The position numbers were made by a program, and so were the translations under genes. DNA of 64,000 nt. Source: Embleya sp051903075. GTDB lineage: Bacteria > Actinomycetota > Actinomycetes > Streptomycetales > Streptomycetaceae. Shown one piece after another: positions 33,225 to 42,342 of the stretch. The stretch lies in the NCBI RefSeq assembly GCF_051903075.1, contig NZ_CP182422.1:3286001-3350000 (forward strand), in the 5' to 3' direction. Every line of letters begins with the position of its first letter. The stretch's first letter is position 1. A model generated the notes under the pieces. That model was not told the origin of the DNA. It saw only the letters and a list, made by a program, of their open reading frames with translations, and made no database searches.

Positions 33225-34406
33225 GTGGACTTCGACTTCTCCCCCGACCAGACCGCGTTCAGCGAGACGGTCGAGCGGTTTCTCGACGCCAATCCCGACC
33301 CTGAAGTGTTCGATGTCACCCGGGAGAACATGGCCCAGGTCGTCGACACCCCCGCACGCCGCGCCTACATGCGCAAGATGGCCGACCAAGGCTGGCTCGG
33401 CATCACCTGGCCCGAGGAGTGGGGCGGCCAGGACGGCGACGGGGTCTACGAATACCTGCTCAACGAAGCCCTCGCCGGGCGCGGTGGACCGCAGATCGGC
33501 AAGGGCGTCGGCATCATCGGCAAGACCCTGCTCGCGCACGGCAGCGACAAGCTCAAGGCCGAGTTCCTGCCCAAGATCCTGAACAACGAGGTCGAGTTCG
33601 CGGTCGGCTACAGCGAGCCCGAGGCCGGCTCCGACGCCGCCTCGATGAAGCTGCGCGCGGTCCGCGACGGCGAGGGCTGGCGGCTCAACGGCCAGAAGAC
33701 CTGGACCACTTCCGCGCACTTCGCCGAGTGGTACTGGGTCGGCGCGCGTACCGACCCCGACGCGCCCAAGCACCACGGCATCACGCTGTTCCTGGTGCCG
33801 ATGGACCACCCGGGCATCACCGTCCGGGCGATCTGGACGATGGGCGACGAGCGCACCAACGACGTCTTCTTCGACGACGTCTGGGTCTCCGACGAGTACG
33901 TGGTCGGCGAGCTGAACAAGGGCTTCCAGTACATCTCCCAGGCGCTCGACCTCGAACGCTTCACGATGTTCTCGTTCGCCCCGATCCAGCAGCGGCTGAA
34001 CGTGCTGACCGAGTACGTCAAGGAGGCCACGCGCGACGACGAGCCGCTGCGCGAGGATCCGATCGTGCGCAAGCAGTTGGCCACGCTGGTCACCGAGGCC
34101 GCCGTGGCGCGCCTGCTCGGGCTGCGCGTGGTGGCCGCCGCGGCCGGTGGCGGAAAACCGCCCACGGTCGAGGCGTCGGGCTACAAGCTCTACGCCACCG
34201 AGCTGTCCAAGCGGCTCGCGAACGCGTCGATGGACATCGCCTCGCCGGGCACCCAGCTGCGGGTGGGCACCGAGGACGCGCCGATGACCGGTCGCGCCGA
34301 CTCGACCTACCGCTACACCGTGCTGGACACCATCGGCGGCGGCACCTCCGAGGTGCAGAAGAACATCATCGCCCGGCGCGGTCTCGGCCTTCCCAAGAAC
34401 TTCTGA
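33225..34406 (+). CDS. Acyl-CoA dehydrogenase (FadE type, alpha-like subunit)
   Basis: 393 residues from a GTG at 33225 with GAAAGG upstream. N-terminal FDFSPDQTAFSETVERFLDA; flavin signature FAVGYSEPEAGSDAASMKLR (about 127) and TWTTSAHFAEWYWVGARTD; C-terminal IGGGTSEVQKNIIARRGLGL, the FAD-binding end found in alpha-type subunits. Heads an operon with a racemase-like protein, two hydratase-fold proteins and a second FadE at 36592 that lacks this C-terminal motif. By analogy with the alpha2beta2 steroid enzymes (FadE26-27, FadE28-29), the two may form one heteromer, though they are not adjacent. Confidence 0.88.
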   Translation: MDFDFSPDQTAFSETVERFLDANPDPEVFDVTRENMAQVVDTPARRAYMRKMADQGWLGITWPEEWGGQDGDGVYEYLLNEALAGRGGPQIGKGVGIIGKTLLAHGSDKLKAEFLPKILNNEVEFAVGYSEPEAGSDAASMKLRAVRDGEGWRLNGQKTWTTSAHFAEWYWVGARTDPDAPKHHGITLFLVPMDHPGITVRAIWTMGDERTNDVFFDDVWVSDEYVVGELNKGFQYISQALDLERFTMFSFAPIQQRLNVLTEYVKEATRDDEPLREDPIVRKQLATLVTEAAVARLLGLRVVAAAAGGGKPPTVEASGYKLYATELSKRLANASMDIASPGTQLRVGTEDAPMTGRADSTYRYTVLDTIGGGTSEVQKNIIARRGLGLPKNF

Positions 34407-34418
34407 CGGGGCCGCGTC

Positions 34419-35585
34419 ATGTCCGGAGAGTTCCTGCAAGGCGTCACCGTATTGGACCTGGCGAGCGTGGGCCCCGCCGCCCGCGCCTCGCGCTGGTTGG
34501 CGGACTACGGCGCCGACGTGATCAAGGTCGGCCCGGTCCCGGCCCGGAGCGGCGTGCAGATCGCGCCGCCCTACTACTCGTACAGCGCGCACCGGCGGAT
34601 GCGGCGCGTGCTGCTCGACATGAAGGCGCCCGAGGGCCGCGAGGCGTTCCTGACCCTGGTCGAAGGCGCCGACGTGGTGATCGAGAGCTTCCGCCCGGGT
34701 GTGGTGGACCGCCTGGGCATCGGCCCGGACGCGGCCTCGGCGCGCAACCCCTCGATCGTCTACTGCTCCACGTCCGGCTTCGGTCAGGACGGCCCGTACG
34801 CCCAGCAGGCCGGGCACGACCTGAACTACCTGGGCGTGGGCGGCTTCCTGCACGTGTCCGGCCCCGGCGCGGACGGCGGACCGCCGATCCCGGGCGCGAC
34901 CGTCGCGGACAGCGCGGGCGGCGGGATGCACGCGGTGATCGCGATCATGGGCGCGCTGTTCCGCCGGCAGCGCACCGGCGACGGTGCCCGTCTGGACGTC
35001 TCGGTGGCCGACGGGATGCTCGCGCTGATGGCGCTGGGCGTGGACGAGTACCTGGCCACCGGCGTCGAACCGGAGCCCCGGCACGGCATTCTGACGGGCC
35101 GTTACGCGTGTTACGACACCTACCGCGCGCGGGACGGCAAGTGGCTGGCGGTGGCCGCGATCGAGGGCCGCTTCTGGGCCAACCTGTGCCGGTTGACCGG
35201 GCTGGACAAGTGGGTGTCGCGCCAGCTCGACGACGACGCGCAGGACGCGATCCGGGCGGACCTTTCGACGGTGTTCGCCGGCCGCGACCGGGACGACTGG
35301 GTGGCCGAGCTGGCCCCCGCCGACACCTGCGTGTCGGCCGTGTCGTCCGTACCGGAACTGCTGGCCGACCCGCAGTATCTGGCCCGCGGCGCGTTCACCA
35401 CCGCAACCCACCCCGCCCAGGGCGAGTTCCGCCAGGTGGGCCCGGTGCTGGCCGGTCAGCAGGCGCCGACCGAACCGTACCCGGTCCGCGAATCCGGGAT
35501 CACCGACACCGACGAGCTGCTCACCTCCGCCGGGTACACCCCCGACCGGGTGGCCGAGCTTCGTGCTTCAGGAGTGGTCGCATGA
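34419..35585 (+). CDS. CaiB/BaiF family protein, alpha-methylacyl-CoA racemase-like
   Basis: 388-residue class III CoA-transferase-fold protein. Residues His133 (in GHDLNYLG) and Asp164 (in ATVADSAGGG) occupy the positions of the catalytic His/Asp pair of alpha-methylacyl-CoA racemase (H126/D156 in the M. tuberculosis enzyme). This favours epimerisation of a 2-methyl-branched acyl-CoA over CoA transfer; beta-oxidation of a steroid side chain needs such an epimerase. ATG at 34419, 12 bases after the fadE stop; its stop overlaps the next start (ATGA). Confidence 0.85.
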   Translation: MSGEFLQGVTVLDLASVGPAARASRWLADYGADVIKVGPVPARSGVQIAPPYYSYSAHRRMRRVLLDMKAPEGREAFLTLVEGADVVIESFRPGVVDRLGIGPDAASARNPSIVYCSTSGFGQDGPYAQQAGHDLNYLGVGGFLHVSGPGADGGPPIPGATVADSAGGGMHAVIAIMGALFRRQRTGDGARLDVSVADGMLALMALGVDEYLATGVEPEPRHGILTGRYACYDTYRARDGKWLAVAAIEGRFWANLCRLTGLDKWVSRQLDDDAQDAIRADLSTVFAGRDRDDWVAELAPADTCVSAVSSVPELLADPQYLARGAFTTATHPAQGEFRQVGPVLAGQQAPTEPYPVRESGITDTDELLTSAGYTPDRVAELRASGVVA

Positions 35586-36109
35586 CGGCACAGGACACCA
35601 CGCTGCCCGAGGACGTGGCGGCGCTGATCGGCAAGGTCCAGTACGAGAAGCGGGGTGACTTCCCCGCCGAGCGCGGCTACATCTGGACCTCGTGCGCGTC
35701 GGTGCAGAACGGCAATCCGCTGTTCTGGGACGACGCGGTCGCGGCGGAACTGACGGGCGGTCATATCGCCCCGCTCAGCCTGCTGTCCGCGTGGGCCCGC
35801 CCGCACTACTGGGCGCCCGGCGCGGAGGGTGAGCAACTGTCCCTCCAGGTGCACTTCGACCTCAAGATCCGCTTCGAACTGCCCGAGGCGATCATGACCG
35901 ACAACACCAACGTGTTCTACGAACCGGTGCGCCTGGGCGACATCGTGACGTCGCGTCAGGTGCTCCGGTCGGTCAGCCCGGAAAAGCGCACCAAGCTCGG
36001 GATCGGCCGCTTCTGGGTGATCGACGTCGAGTACCACAACCAGGACGGCGCCCTGCTCGGCACCGAGTCCTACACCGGCTACGGCTACCGGCGGGAGGCC
36101 ACCGCATGA
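35582..36109 (+). CDS. MaoC-like/FAS1-type dehydratase-domain protein (non-catalytic-type subunit)
   Basis: 175 residues with a hot-dog fold of the N-terminal MaoC dehydratase type: EKRGDFPAERGYIWTSCASV, then HIAPLSLLSAWARPHYWAP, then FYEPVRLGDIVTSRQVLRSV and YTGYGYRREA. The D-x4-H catalytic dyad seen in the next gene is not evident here. Overlaps both neighbours by ATGA. Probably forms a heteromeric enoyl-CoA hydratase with the 36106 product, like the ChsH1-ChsH2 arrangement, though without a DUF35 domain. Confidence 0.83.
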   Translation: MTAQDTTLPEDVAALIGKVQYEKRGDFPAERGYIWTSCASVQNGNPLFWDDAVAAELTGGHIAPLSLLSAWARPHYWAPGAEGEQLSLQVHFDLKIRFELPEAIMTDNTNVFYEPVRLGDIVTSRQVLRSVSPEKRTKLGIGRFWVIDVEYHNQDGALLGTESYTGYGYRREATA

Positions 36110-36579
36110 GCGACCTGACCCTGGACCGGTTGGCCAAGGGCGACGCCCTGCCGACCTTCGGCGTGGACGTCACCGCGACCACGGTCATCCTGGGCGCGTT
36201 GGCCAGCCGCGACTGGCGGCCGATGCACCACGATCACAAGTTCGCGGTCGAGCGCCAGGGTGTGCAGGACATCTTCCTGAACACCCCGAACCAGGCCGCC
36301 TGGTTCGAGCGCTACCTCAACGACTGGACCGGCCCGAAGGGCCGGATCGGCCGGATGGTGTTCCGGATGACCAAGCCGGTCTTCCCCGGCGACCACATGC
36401 TGCTCACCGGCACGGTGGACGACGTCTCCGTGGACGAGACCGGCTGCGGCTGGGTCCGGGCCGAGATCTCGCTGACCGTCGACGGCGCGGTCCGCACCAC
36501 GGCCACCGCGCGAATCGCGTTGCCCACCACCCCCGACGACAACCCGTGGGACCGGCGCGGCGAGCGCTGGAAGCCCTAG
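36106..36579 (+). CDS. MaoC-like (R)-specific enoyl-CoA hydratase subunit
   Basis: 157 residues. Hydratase-2 motif SRDWRPMHHDHKFA with the catalytic D-x4-H pair Asp36/His41, followed by KPVFPGDHMLLTGTVDDVSV. Start overlaps the previous stop (ATGA), indicating tight coupling with the partner subunit. Predicted to add water to the enoyl-CoA formed by the FadE proteins of this operon; the product would then be oxidised by an SDR. Confident of family, inferred for pathway step. Confidence 0.87.
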   Translation: MSDLTLDRLAKGDALPTFGVDVTATTVILGALASRDWRPMHHDHKFAVERQGVQDIFLNTPNQAAWFERYLNDWTGPKGRIGRMVFRMTKPVFPGDHMLLTGTVDDVSVDETGCGWVRAEISLTVDGAVRTTATARIALPTTPDDNPWDRRGERWKP

Positions 36580-36591
36580 AGGAGACGCGCG

Positions 36592-37731
36592 ATGGACCTC
36601 GATTTCACCCAGGAACAGGACATCCTCCGGGAGACCGTGCGCGGCCTGACGGCCCGGCACGCCGACCTCACCGTCGTTCGCGAGTTGGAGAACGACCCGG
36701 TCGGCTACCCCAAGGACTTCTGGAAGAAGCTCGGCGAGGCCGGCCTGACCGGTCTGACGTTGCCCGAGAAGTGGGGCGGGTCGGAGATGACCACGCTCGA
36801 CGCGACCGTGGTCTACGAGGAGTTCGGCCGGTCCCTCGCGCCGACTCCGCACTTCGTCAGCTCGGTTCTTGTCGGCGGCGTGCTGACCGCGGCCGGGTCC
36901 GACGAGCAGCGCGAGAAGTACCTGCCGGGCATCGCGGCGGGCACCACCATCGCGAGCGTGGCGTGGCTGGAGCCGGACCGCGGCTTCGGCGGCAAGGGCG
37001 TCGCGCTGGCGGCCCGCGCGGACGGCGAGGGCCACCTGCTGTCCGGCACGAAGCGGCACGTCGCCTACGCGGCGGCGGCCGACGTCCTGCTCGTGCTCGC
37101 CCGCACCGGCACCGCGGGCACCCCGGGCGATCCGAACCAGGGCGTGTCGCTGTTCCTGGTCGACCCGAAGGCGGCCGGGGTCACCACGACCCAGCAGCAG
37201 ACGATCGCCTCGGACACCCAGTACCGGGTCGAACTCGCGGACGTGCGCGGCGAGTTGGTCGGCACGGCCGGGGCCGGCTGGCCGGTCTGGTCGGACGTCC
37301 TGCACGACGGCCTGATCCTGCTCGCGGCCCAGGCGGTCGGCGGCGCCAAGCGCGCCCTGGAGATCACCGTCGAATACGCCAAGCACCGCAAGCAGTTCGA
37401 CAAGCCGCTCGGCGCCTTCCAGGCGATCGCACACAACCTGGCCGACGCCTCGACCGCCGTCGACGGTGCCGAGACCCTGGTCTGGGAGGCCGCCTGGTCC
37501 CGCGACAAGGGCCGCGATACCGCCCGCCTGGCCCCGATGGCCAAGCTCTTCGCCGCCCGCACCTACCGCGAGGTCACGGACCTGGCGGTACACGTCCACG
37601 GCGGGATGGGCTTCACCCTGGAATGCGACGTGCAGCTGTACTTCCGCCGCGCCAAGTCCCTGCAACTCAACTGGTGGGACGACCGCTACCTGGAGGAGCT
37701 CATCGCGGCGGACGTGCTCGACAAGGGCTGA
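36592..37731 (+). CDS. Acyl-CoA dehydrogenase (FadE type, beta-like subunit)
   Basis: 379 residues, ATG at 36592 with GAGGAGA upstream. N-terminal LDFTQEQDILRETVRGLTA. The usual YSEP-type flavin signature is replaced by SVAWLEPDRGFGGKGVALAA, and the C-terminal half carries HRKQFDKPLGAFQAIAHNLA and VHGGMGFTLECDVQLYFRRA, typical of the beta-type subunits of steroid FadE heteromers. Last gene of the operon, followed 18 bases later by a strong terminator. Confidence 0.87.
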   Translation: MDLDFTQEQDILRETVRGLTARHADLTVVRELENDPVGYPKDFWKKLGEAGLTGLTLPEKWGGSEMTTLDATVVYEEFGRSLAPTPHFVSSVLVGGVLTAAGSDEQREKYLPGIAAGTTIASVAWLEPDRGFGGKGVALAARADGEGHLLSGTKRHVAYAAAADVLLVLARTGTAGTPGDPNQGVSLFLVDPKAAGVTTTQQQTIASDTQYRVELADVRGELVGTAGAGWPVWSDVLHDGLILLAAQAVGGAKRALEITVEYAKHRKQFDKPLGAFQAIAHNLADASTAVDGAETLVWEAAWSRDKGRDTARLAPMAKLFAARTYREVTDLAVHVHGGMGFTLECDVQLYFRRAKSLQLNWWDDRYLEELIAADVLDKG

Positions 37732-37748
37732 TCACGCCGACGACCGAC

Positions 37749-37790
37749 ACGAGGGCGATCCCCGCGCATGCGGGGGTCGCCCTCGTCTGT
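37749..37790 (+). terminator. Terminator of the 33-38 kb operon
   Basis: ACGAGGGCGATCCCCGC pairs with GCGGGGGTCGCCCTCGT (one G-T) around GCAT, then CTGTTTT follows. Strong intrinsic terminator. Confidence 0.85.
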
Positions 37791-38136
37791 TTTCGGCGAG
37801 GAGCCCTTGAGTCCTTGAGCCCTTGAGCCCTTGCGCCGACAGCCATTTCCCCCGCAAACATTGCCGAAATCAGCCCGAATTTATATGGTCGCCATAACCA
37901 TTCGATATCCTTGACGTTGACGTCCACGTAAACCTGCCTGATATTCCGAAGATTTCATCGATTTCGCGGATAAATGCGCCTCGGACTCGAATGGCGAAAT
38001 CATCCACTTTTACCCCTCTCCAGCCCCCTGACCAGCGCACTTGCCTCCTTTCCCGACCCGTTGATCACGCCTGCGGCGCGTGATAGGAATTGCTCACGGC
38101 CGCACCAGGCCCGATTCCTCGATCGATAGGATTCCG
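37791..38136. promoter_or_regulatory. AT-richer promoter region of the lectin gene
   Basis: After three direct copies of (C)CTTGAG(T/C)C near 37805-37832 the sequence becomes unusually AT-rich for this window (GAATTTATATGGTCGCCATAACC). The small palindrome TATGG-TCG-CCATA (near 37882) and a TTGACG near 37911 suggest a regulated promoter far upstream of the lectin start. The rest shows nothing definite. Confidence 0.4.
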
Positions 38137-38664
38137 ATGAGCAAGCTCAGAAAGTTCGCGACCGCCGCCGGTGTTCTCGCGTTTGCCGCCACCGGTCTGA
38201 CCATGGGTGTCGGAAGCGCCTCCGCAGCCCCGTCGACCTTCGAAATGCGGCGGGTCTTCGCGGACGGTGACCACGAGGCGCTGTGCCTCGGTATTCAGGG
38301 CGGCGGCTCGGTCAACGGCGGATATGTGATCCAGTGGAGCTGCAACGGCAACGCGGACCAGAAGTGGTACCTGGCCAAGGACGCGCACAACCACACCGTC
38401 ATCAAGAACCGCGGCAGCAACAAGTGTCTGGACGTACCCGGCGGCGACATGACACCCGGCCGCGGCCTGGTCCAGTGGGACTGCAACAACGGCGACAACC
38501 AGGCCTGGTACGTCTCCGACCAGCGGTACGGCACGGTCTTCCAGAACAAGCAGAGCGGTCTGGTCATCGACCTGTGGATGGACTCGGAGAGCTCCGGCAG
38601 CCCGGCGATCCAGTGGGGCTGGAGCGGCGCCACGAACCAGCAGTGGTTCCTGTCGCCGGCGTAG
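38137..38664 (+). CDS. Secreted ricin-type beta-trefoil lectin
   Basis: 175 residues. Sec signal peptide about 1-30 (KFATAAGVLAFAATGLTMGV, cleavage after ASA). The mature part is one beta-trefoil with three QxW repeats: WSCNGNADQKWYL, WDCNNGDNQAWYV, WGWSGATNQQWFL. No catalytic domain, so a free carbohydrate-binding protein. ATG at 38137 with an AGGA upstream. Monocistronic, ending at a hairpin (38700-38739). It stands outside the catabolic regulon; no shared palindrome. Confidence 0.9.
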   Translation: MSKLRKFATAAGVLAFAATGLTMGVGSASAAPSTFEMRRVFADGDHEALCLGIQGGGSVNGGYVIQWSCNGNADQKWYLAKDAHNHTVIKNRGSNKCLDVPGGDMTPGRGLVQWDCNNGDNQAWYVSDQRYGTVFQNKQSGLVIDLWMDSESSGSPAIQWGWSGATNQQWFLSPA

Positions 38665-38699
38665 GGCCGAGCCGCCGATAGAGCCGAGCCGCCCCGACG

Positions 38700-38739
38700 G
38701 TGAGGCCGGGCCGGCGTCCACGGGGGACGCCGGCCTCAC
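38700..38739 (+). terminator. Terminator after the lectin gene
   Basis: GTGAGGCCGG and CCGGCCTCAC perfect arms with inner pairing GGCGTCC/GGGACGCC. Begins 35 bases after the stop. Confidence 0.7.
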
Positions 38740-38874
38740 CCGAACAACGCACGGGGCGAACCCGATCCGGGCACGCGAATCCGCACACGGGGCCCGTTCG
38801 CGGGCGGACCGGTCACGTGCCGCCCGGTCACGTGCCGCCCGGTCGGCTCGGCGCGGCGCTTCGAAGGCGCCGGG

Positions 38875-39540
38875 TCAGCCGATCGGGGGCTTGAGGTCGA
38901 TGGGCTTGTCGAGTTCGGTGATGTCGGTGGTCAGGTGGGTGATCGGGGTGCGTTGTGTCCAGCGGCGGAGGTATCCGGAGTCGCCGGGTGTGAAGTAGGC
39001 GGTCAGCGTGCCGCTCTGTACGCCGAAGCAGCGCACTCCGTCGATCTTGATGGGCTCCACGATGGTCAAGGCCTCCGGGTGGGCGGCCTGTTCGTAGAGC
39101 TGACGGGCGTAGGTCGGCAGTTCGTCGACGTCCTTGCTCGACATCGGCGGGTGGGCCGGGTCGACGCCGCTACGCTCCCACGGGTCTTTGGCGCTGCGGC
39201 TGAAGACGTCCGTACCGATCACGATCTCCTCGATCGCGAAATCGCCATTCCGGAGACTGACGTGGCTGCCCTTGCCCTTGGCGATCCGCAGGTCCAACAC
39301 GGAGGGCGAATCGTTGTCGCTCTCGGCCGTCTTGACCATGCGCACCGACGAGGCCGCGCGGACGCGGTCGATCCCGGTACGCATGATCCGGGCCACCTCA
39401 TCGGGCGCGGTGGTCCGCGCCGCCTCGGCAACGACCTTGGGAGCGGCCGGCATCCGCTCCGACGAGTTCTTGGTGTCGGCGGAACAGGCGGCCACGACCA
39501 GTGCGACGGCACCCACGACGGGCACCATGAACAGACGCAA
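38875..39540 (-). CDS. Lipoprotein of unknown function
   Basis: 221 residues from a TTG at 39540, which has GGAGGA four bases upstream; the ATG at 39528 is too far from it. Lipoprotein signal: LRLFMVPVVGAVALVVAACS with the lipobox Cys at about residue 19. The mature part resembles LppX/LprG-like or LolA-fold actinomycete lipoproteins in layout (VRMVKTAESDNDSPSVLDLR, GTDVFSRSAKDPWER, YFTPGDSGYLRRWTQR), but I cannot assign a family. Tail-to-tail with the lectin gene. Confidence 0.75.
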   Translation of the reverse strand: MRLFMVPVVGAVALVVAACSADTKNSSERMPAAPKVVAEAARTTAPDEVARIMRTGIDRVRAASSVRMVKTAESDNDSPSVLDLRIAKGKGSHVSLRNGDFAIEEIVIGTDVFSRSAKDPWERSGVDPAHPPMSSKDVDELPTYARQLYEQAAHPEALTIVEPIKIDGVRCFGVQSGTLTAYFTPGDSGYLRRWTQRTPITHLTTDITELDKPIDLKPPIG

Positions 39541-39726
39541 CGATTCCTCCAGGAAGGCAACGCGCGTCGACTGCGCGCCCGTTGAGCTTACGACCTGCGG
39601 ATCTCCCTCCACCCGGCGCGGTCGTGGCGTGGCGTGGCTCCCGCCGCCCGAGGGCCGAGTAGGCCCCGCGCAAACCATCACGCGGGGCCTACCCTCGGGG
39701 CCGTACGACCTACGCCTCGGTCTCGC

Positions 39727-40125
39727 CTACTTGTAGATTCCGACCGCTGTCCCGCACTTCCAACTGCCCGCCCAGGAGCAGACGGTGATCGTGCCGGAGA
39801 GGAACGTACCGCCGTAGTTGTTGTACAGGGTCGGGTAGGTCTTCGACTTGCCGTTGTTCACGGGCTCCAGTTGATAGTTGACATTGCCTTCGGTGCTGTG
39901 GATGTTCACGTACACGGCGGACTGTCCGCTGGAGTTTCCGAAGTCCTTCAAGGTGCCGTTGACCTTCACCGCGGAATTCGTGATGAAGTACGAGCCGGTA
40001 AACCTGGCATCCACCGACGACGCGTTGACGCCGACGGCGTGCGCGGCGCCGGTTCCGACCACGGTGAGGGCGCCGGCTGCGGCCATCACTGCGGAGGTTT
40101 TCACTGCACGGGACAACCAGGACAT
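39727..40125 (-). CDS. Small secreted protein
   Basis: 132 residues, ATG at 40125 with AAAGGA nine bases upstream. Signal peptide ends at GTGAAHA, about residue 29. The mature ~100 residues are beta-rich with many Asn/Ser/Gly/Tyr (YFITNSAVKVNGTLKDFGNS) and two cysteines near the end (TVCSWAGSWKCGTAVGIY), which could form a disulfide. No family recognised. Monocistronic. Confidence 0.75.
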   Translation of the reverse strand: MSWLSRAVKTSAVMAAAGALTVVGTGAAHAVGVNASSVDARFTGSYFITNSAVKVNGTLKDFGNSSGQSAVYVNIHSTEGNVNYQLEPVNNGKSKTYPTLYNNYGGTFLSGTITVCSWAGSWKCGTAVGIYK

Positions 40126-40379
40126 GCCACTGGTCCTTTCAGCCGAGAGACACGGTTCGCGCCGACTTCGGGGCGCGGATCCAGGCTGTTCGTAGCCCAT
40201 GCGCCCGCACAATGGCCTTCGGCTGTCCCACTGTTGTTCGAGACACGCCACCCGCTGTGACCTGCGCATCAGCGCTCACCGCAGCGCTGTCCCGGACAGA
40301 CTGGGACCGGTGAACCCCTCGTACGCGAGGCCGAGTTCGCGCTGATCGCGTGCGGCCGAGCAGGAAAGGCGGTCCGCAC
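40126..40379. other. Promoter-side gap before the repeat field
   Basis: About 250 bases between the small secreted gene and the large repeat structure. Contains no convincing frame. It should contain the secreted-protein promoter. Confidence 0.45.
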
Positions 40380-41099
40380 ACGCCGAACCGGCAACGGGGC
40401 GGGCAGGGCGAGCGCTCGGGTCGGGGCCGCCGGGAGCCTTCCCGAGTGGGTTGGGTGGTTCCGGCGGTCGTTGCGCCTTTGGTTGCGGAGTGCCGGTGCC
40501 GGGTCGGTCAGAGTCGGTGATGGGCCGCCGCCAGCGTGCGGGGCTTCGAGACCGGGGCTCCCGACGAGGCGAGTGCGTTGCTCGGTAGGAAAAGCGGCCG
40601 GCAGCGGCGGGCAGGGTGGGCACTCGGGTCGAGTCCTCCGGGGGGCCTTTCCGAGTGGGTTGGGTGGTTCCGGCGGGTGTTGCGCTTCGGTTGCGGGCCG
40701 GGTGGTCCGGGCCGGCCAGAGTCGTGGACCGGGCCGCCGCCAGCGTGCGGGGCTCCAAGACCCGGGGCTCTCGACGAGACGACTGCGTCGTTCGGTAGGA
40801 AAACCGGCCGGCAGCGGCGGGCAGGGTGGGCACCCGGGTCGAGTCCTCCGAGGAGCCTTCCAGAGCAGGTCGGGTGGTTTTGGCGAGAGTCGCGCTTCGG
40901 TTGCGGGCCGGGTGGTGCGGGGCCGGCCAGAGTCGGTGATGGGTCGCCGCCGGCGTGCGGGCTCCGACACTCCGGGCTCCCGAGGAGGCGGGCACGTTGA
41001 TCGGCGAAAACCGGCCGGCAGTAGCGGGCAGGGTGGGCGCTCGGGTCGCGTCCTCCGGGGAGCCTTCCCGAGTGGGTCGGGCCGGGTGTTTGGGGAGGA
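40380..41099 (+). repeat. Left array: about four direct copies of a ~205-210 bp unit
   Basis: The unit contains GGGCAGGGTGGGC (near 40396, 40608, 40818, 41026), GAGCCTTCCCGAGTGGG, GGTGGTTCCGGCGG and CCAGAGTCGGTGATGGG. Copies differ by about 10-20 percent. Several frames stay open but their translations are Gly/Arg/Ser repeats with no start signals and the period is not constant in codons, so it is not a gene. Confidence 0.85.
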
Positions 41100-41446
41100 G
41101 TGAAGGTTCAGAACCGGATCTCGGTGGATGATTGGGCGCTTCGAGCTTCTGTGACCTGCGGTTTTGTGGGATCCGGGTGGAAAGTCGGGTGCCGAGCGCC
41201 GGTTTCGTGCGCTCCGGCCTCCTCGACGCGAGTGTGGAGACCGAAACTGCCCGGCGGGGGTCTGTTTGGCTTGCTGCGGCCTCTCAGAGGCCGTCGAGGA
41301 GACCAAAAGTGTCCAATGGGGGCCGGAACCGGATCCCGAAGGCACTCGAAACGGCTGCTCGTCATGCTGACCTGCGGATTTCCCTCATGCCGGAGCTGCG
41401 GCGTCTCACGCCGTCCGGGTTTGTGAACCCTCGCCGACCACACGCC
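41100..41446. other. Central spacer of the inverted repeat structure
   Basis: About 345 bases not shared with the units. Contains a perfect hairpin CGGCCTCT-C-AGAGGCCG (41277-41293) and two similar GGAGACCGAAACTG/GGAGACCAAAAGTG boxes. No convincing gene in either strand. Confidence 0.5.
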
Positions 41447-42330
41447 CACCGCACCCCGAAAACACCCGGCCCGACCCACTCGGGAAGGCTCCCCGGAGGA
41501 CGCGCCCCGAGCGCCCACCCTGCCCGCTACTGCCGGCCGGTTTTCGCCGATCAACGTGCCCGCCTCCTCGGGAGCCCGGAGTGTCGGAGCCCCGCACGCC
41601 GGCGGCGACCCATCACCGACTCTGGCGGCCCCGCACCACCCGGCCCGCAACCGAAGCCCAACGCCCGCCGGAACCACCCGACCCACTCGGGAAGGCTCCT
41701 CGGAGGACTCGGCCCGGGTGCCCACCCTGCCCGCCGCTGCCGGCCGCTTTTCCTACCGAGCAACGCGCCCGTCTCGTCGAGAGCCCCGGGTCTTGGAGCC
41801 CCGCACGCTGGCAGCGGCTCATCACCGACTCTGGCCGGCTCCGGACCACCCGGCCAAAAGCGCGACTCTCGCCGGAACCACCCGACCCACTCGGGAAGGC
41901 CCCCGGAGGACTCGACCCGAGTGCCCACCCTCCCCGCCGCTGCCGGCCGCTTTTCCTACCGAGCAACGCGCCCGTCTCGTCGGGGACTTCTGGGTCCGGA
42001 GCCCCGCACGCTGGCGGCGCCCCGGTCCACGACTCCGACCGGCCCGGACCACCCGGCCCGCAACCGAAGCGCTCTGCCCGCCGGAACCACCCAACCCACT
42101 CCGGAAGGCTTCCCGGAGGCCCCGACCCGAGCGCCCACCCTCCCCGCCGCTGCCGGCCGCTTTTCCTACCGAGCAACGCGCCCGTCTCGTCGGGAACCCC
42201 GGGCCTCGGAGCCCCGCACGCTGGCGGCGGCCCATCACCGACTCTGACCGGCCCCGGGCCACCCGGCCAGAAGCGCGACTCTCGCCGAAAACACCCAACC
42301 CACTCGGGAAGGCCACCTGCGAGCAAGGAC
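41447..42330 (-). repeat. Right array: about four copies of the same unit in inverse orientation
   Basis: Reverse complement of the left array. The marker GCCCACC(C)TGCCCGC or its C-variant lies near 41513, 41718, 41922 and 42132. The innermost copy (41447-41640) matches the innermost left copy (about 40925-41097) almost base for base over some 170-190 bases, so the structure could form a very long hairpin. The right array ends within the 3' flank of the DUF397 pseudogene. Confidence 0.85.
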
Positions 42331-42342
42331 TCTTCCCACCTG

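Noticed and set aside
38137..40125. Lectin, lipoprotein and small secreted protein as one operon
   Set aside because: The lectin is on the opposite strand with its own terminator, and the two minus-strand genes are 187 bases apart with separate ribosome sites.
40380..42330. Repeat-rich protein genes in the inverted array
   Set aside because: Several frames are open on both strands with equal quality, periods are not codon multiples, and no ribosome sites are seen.
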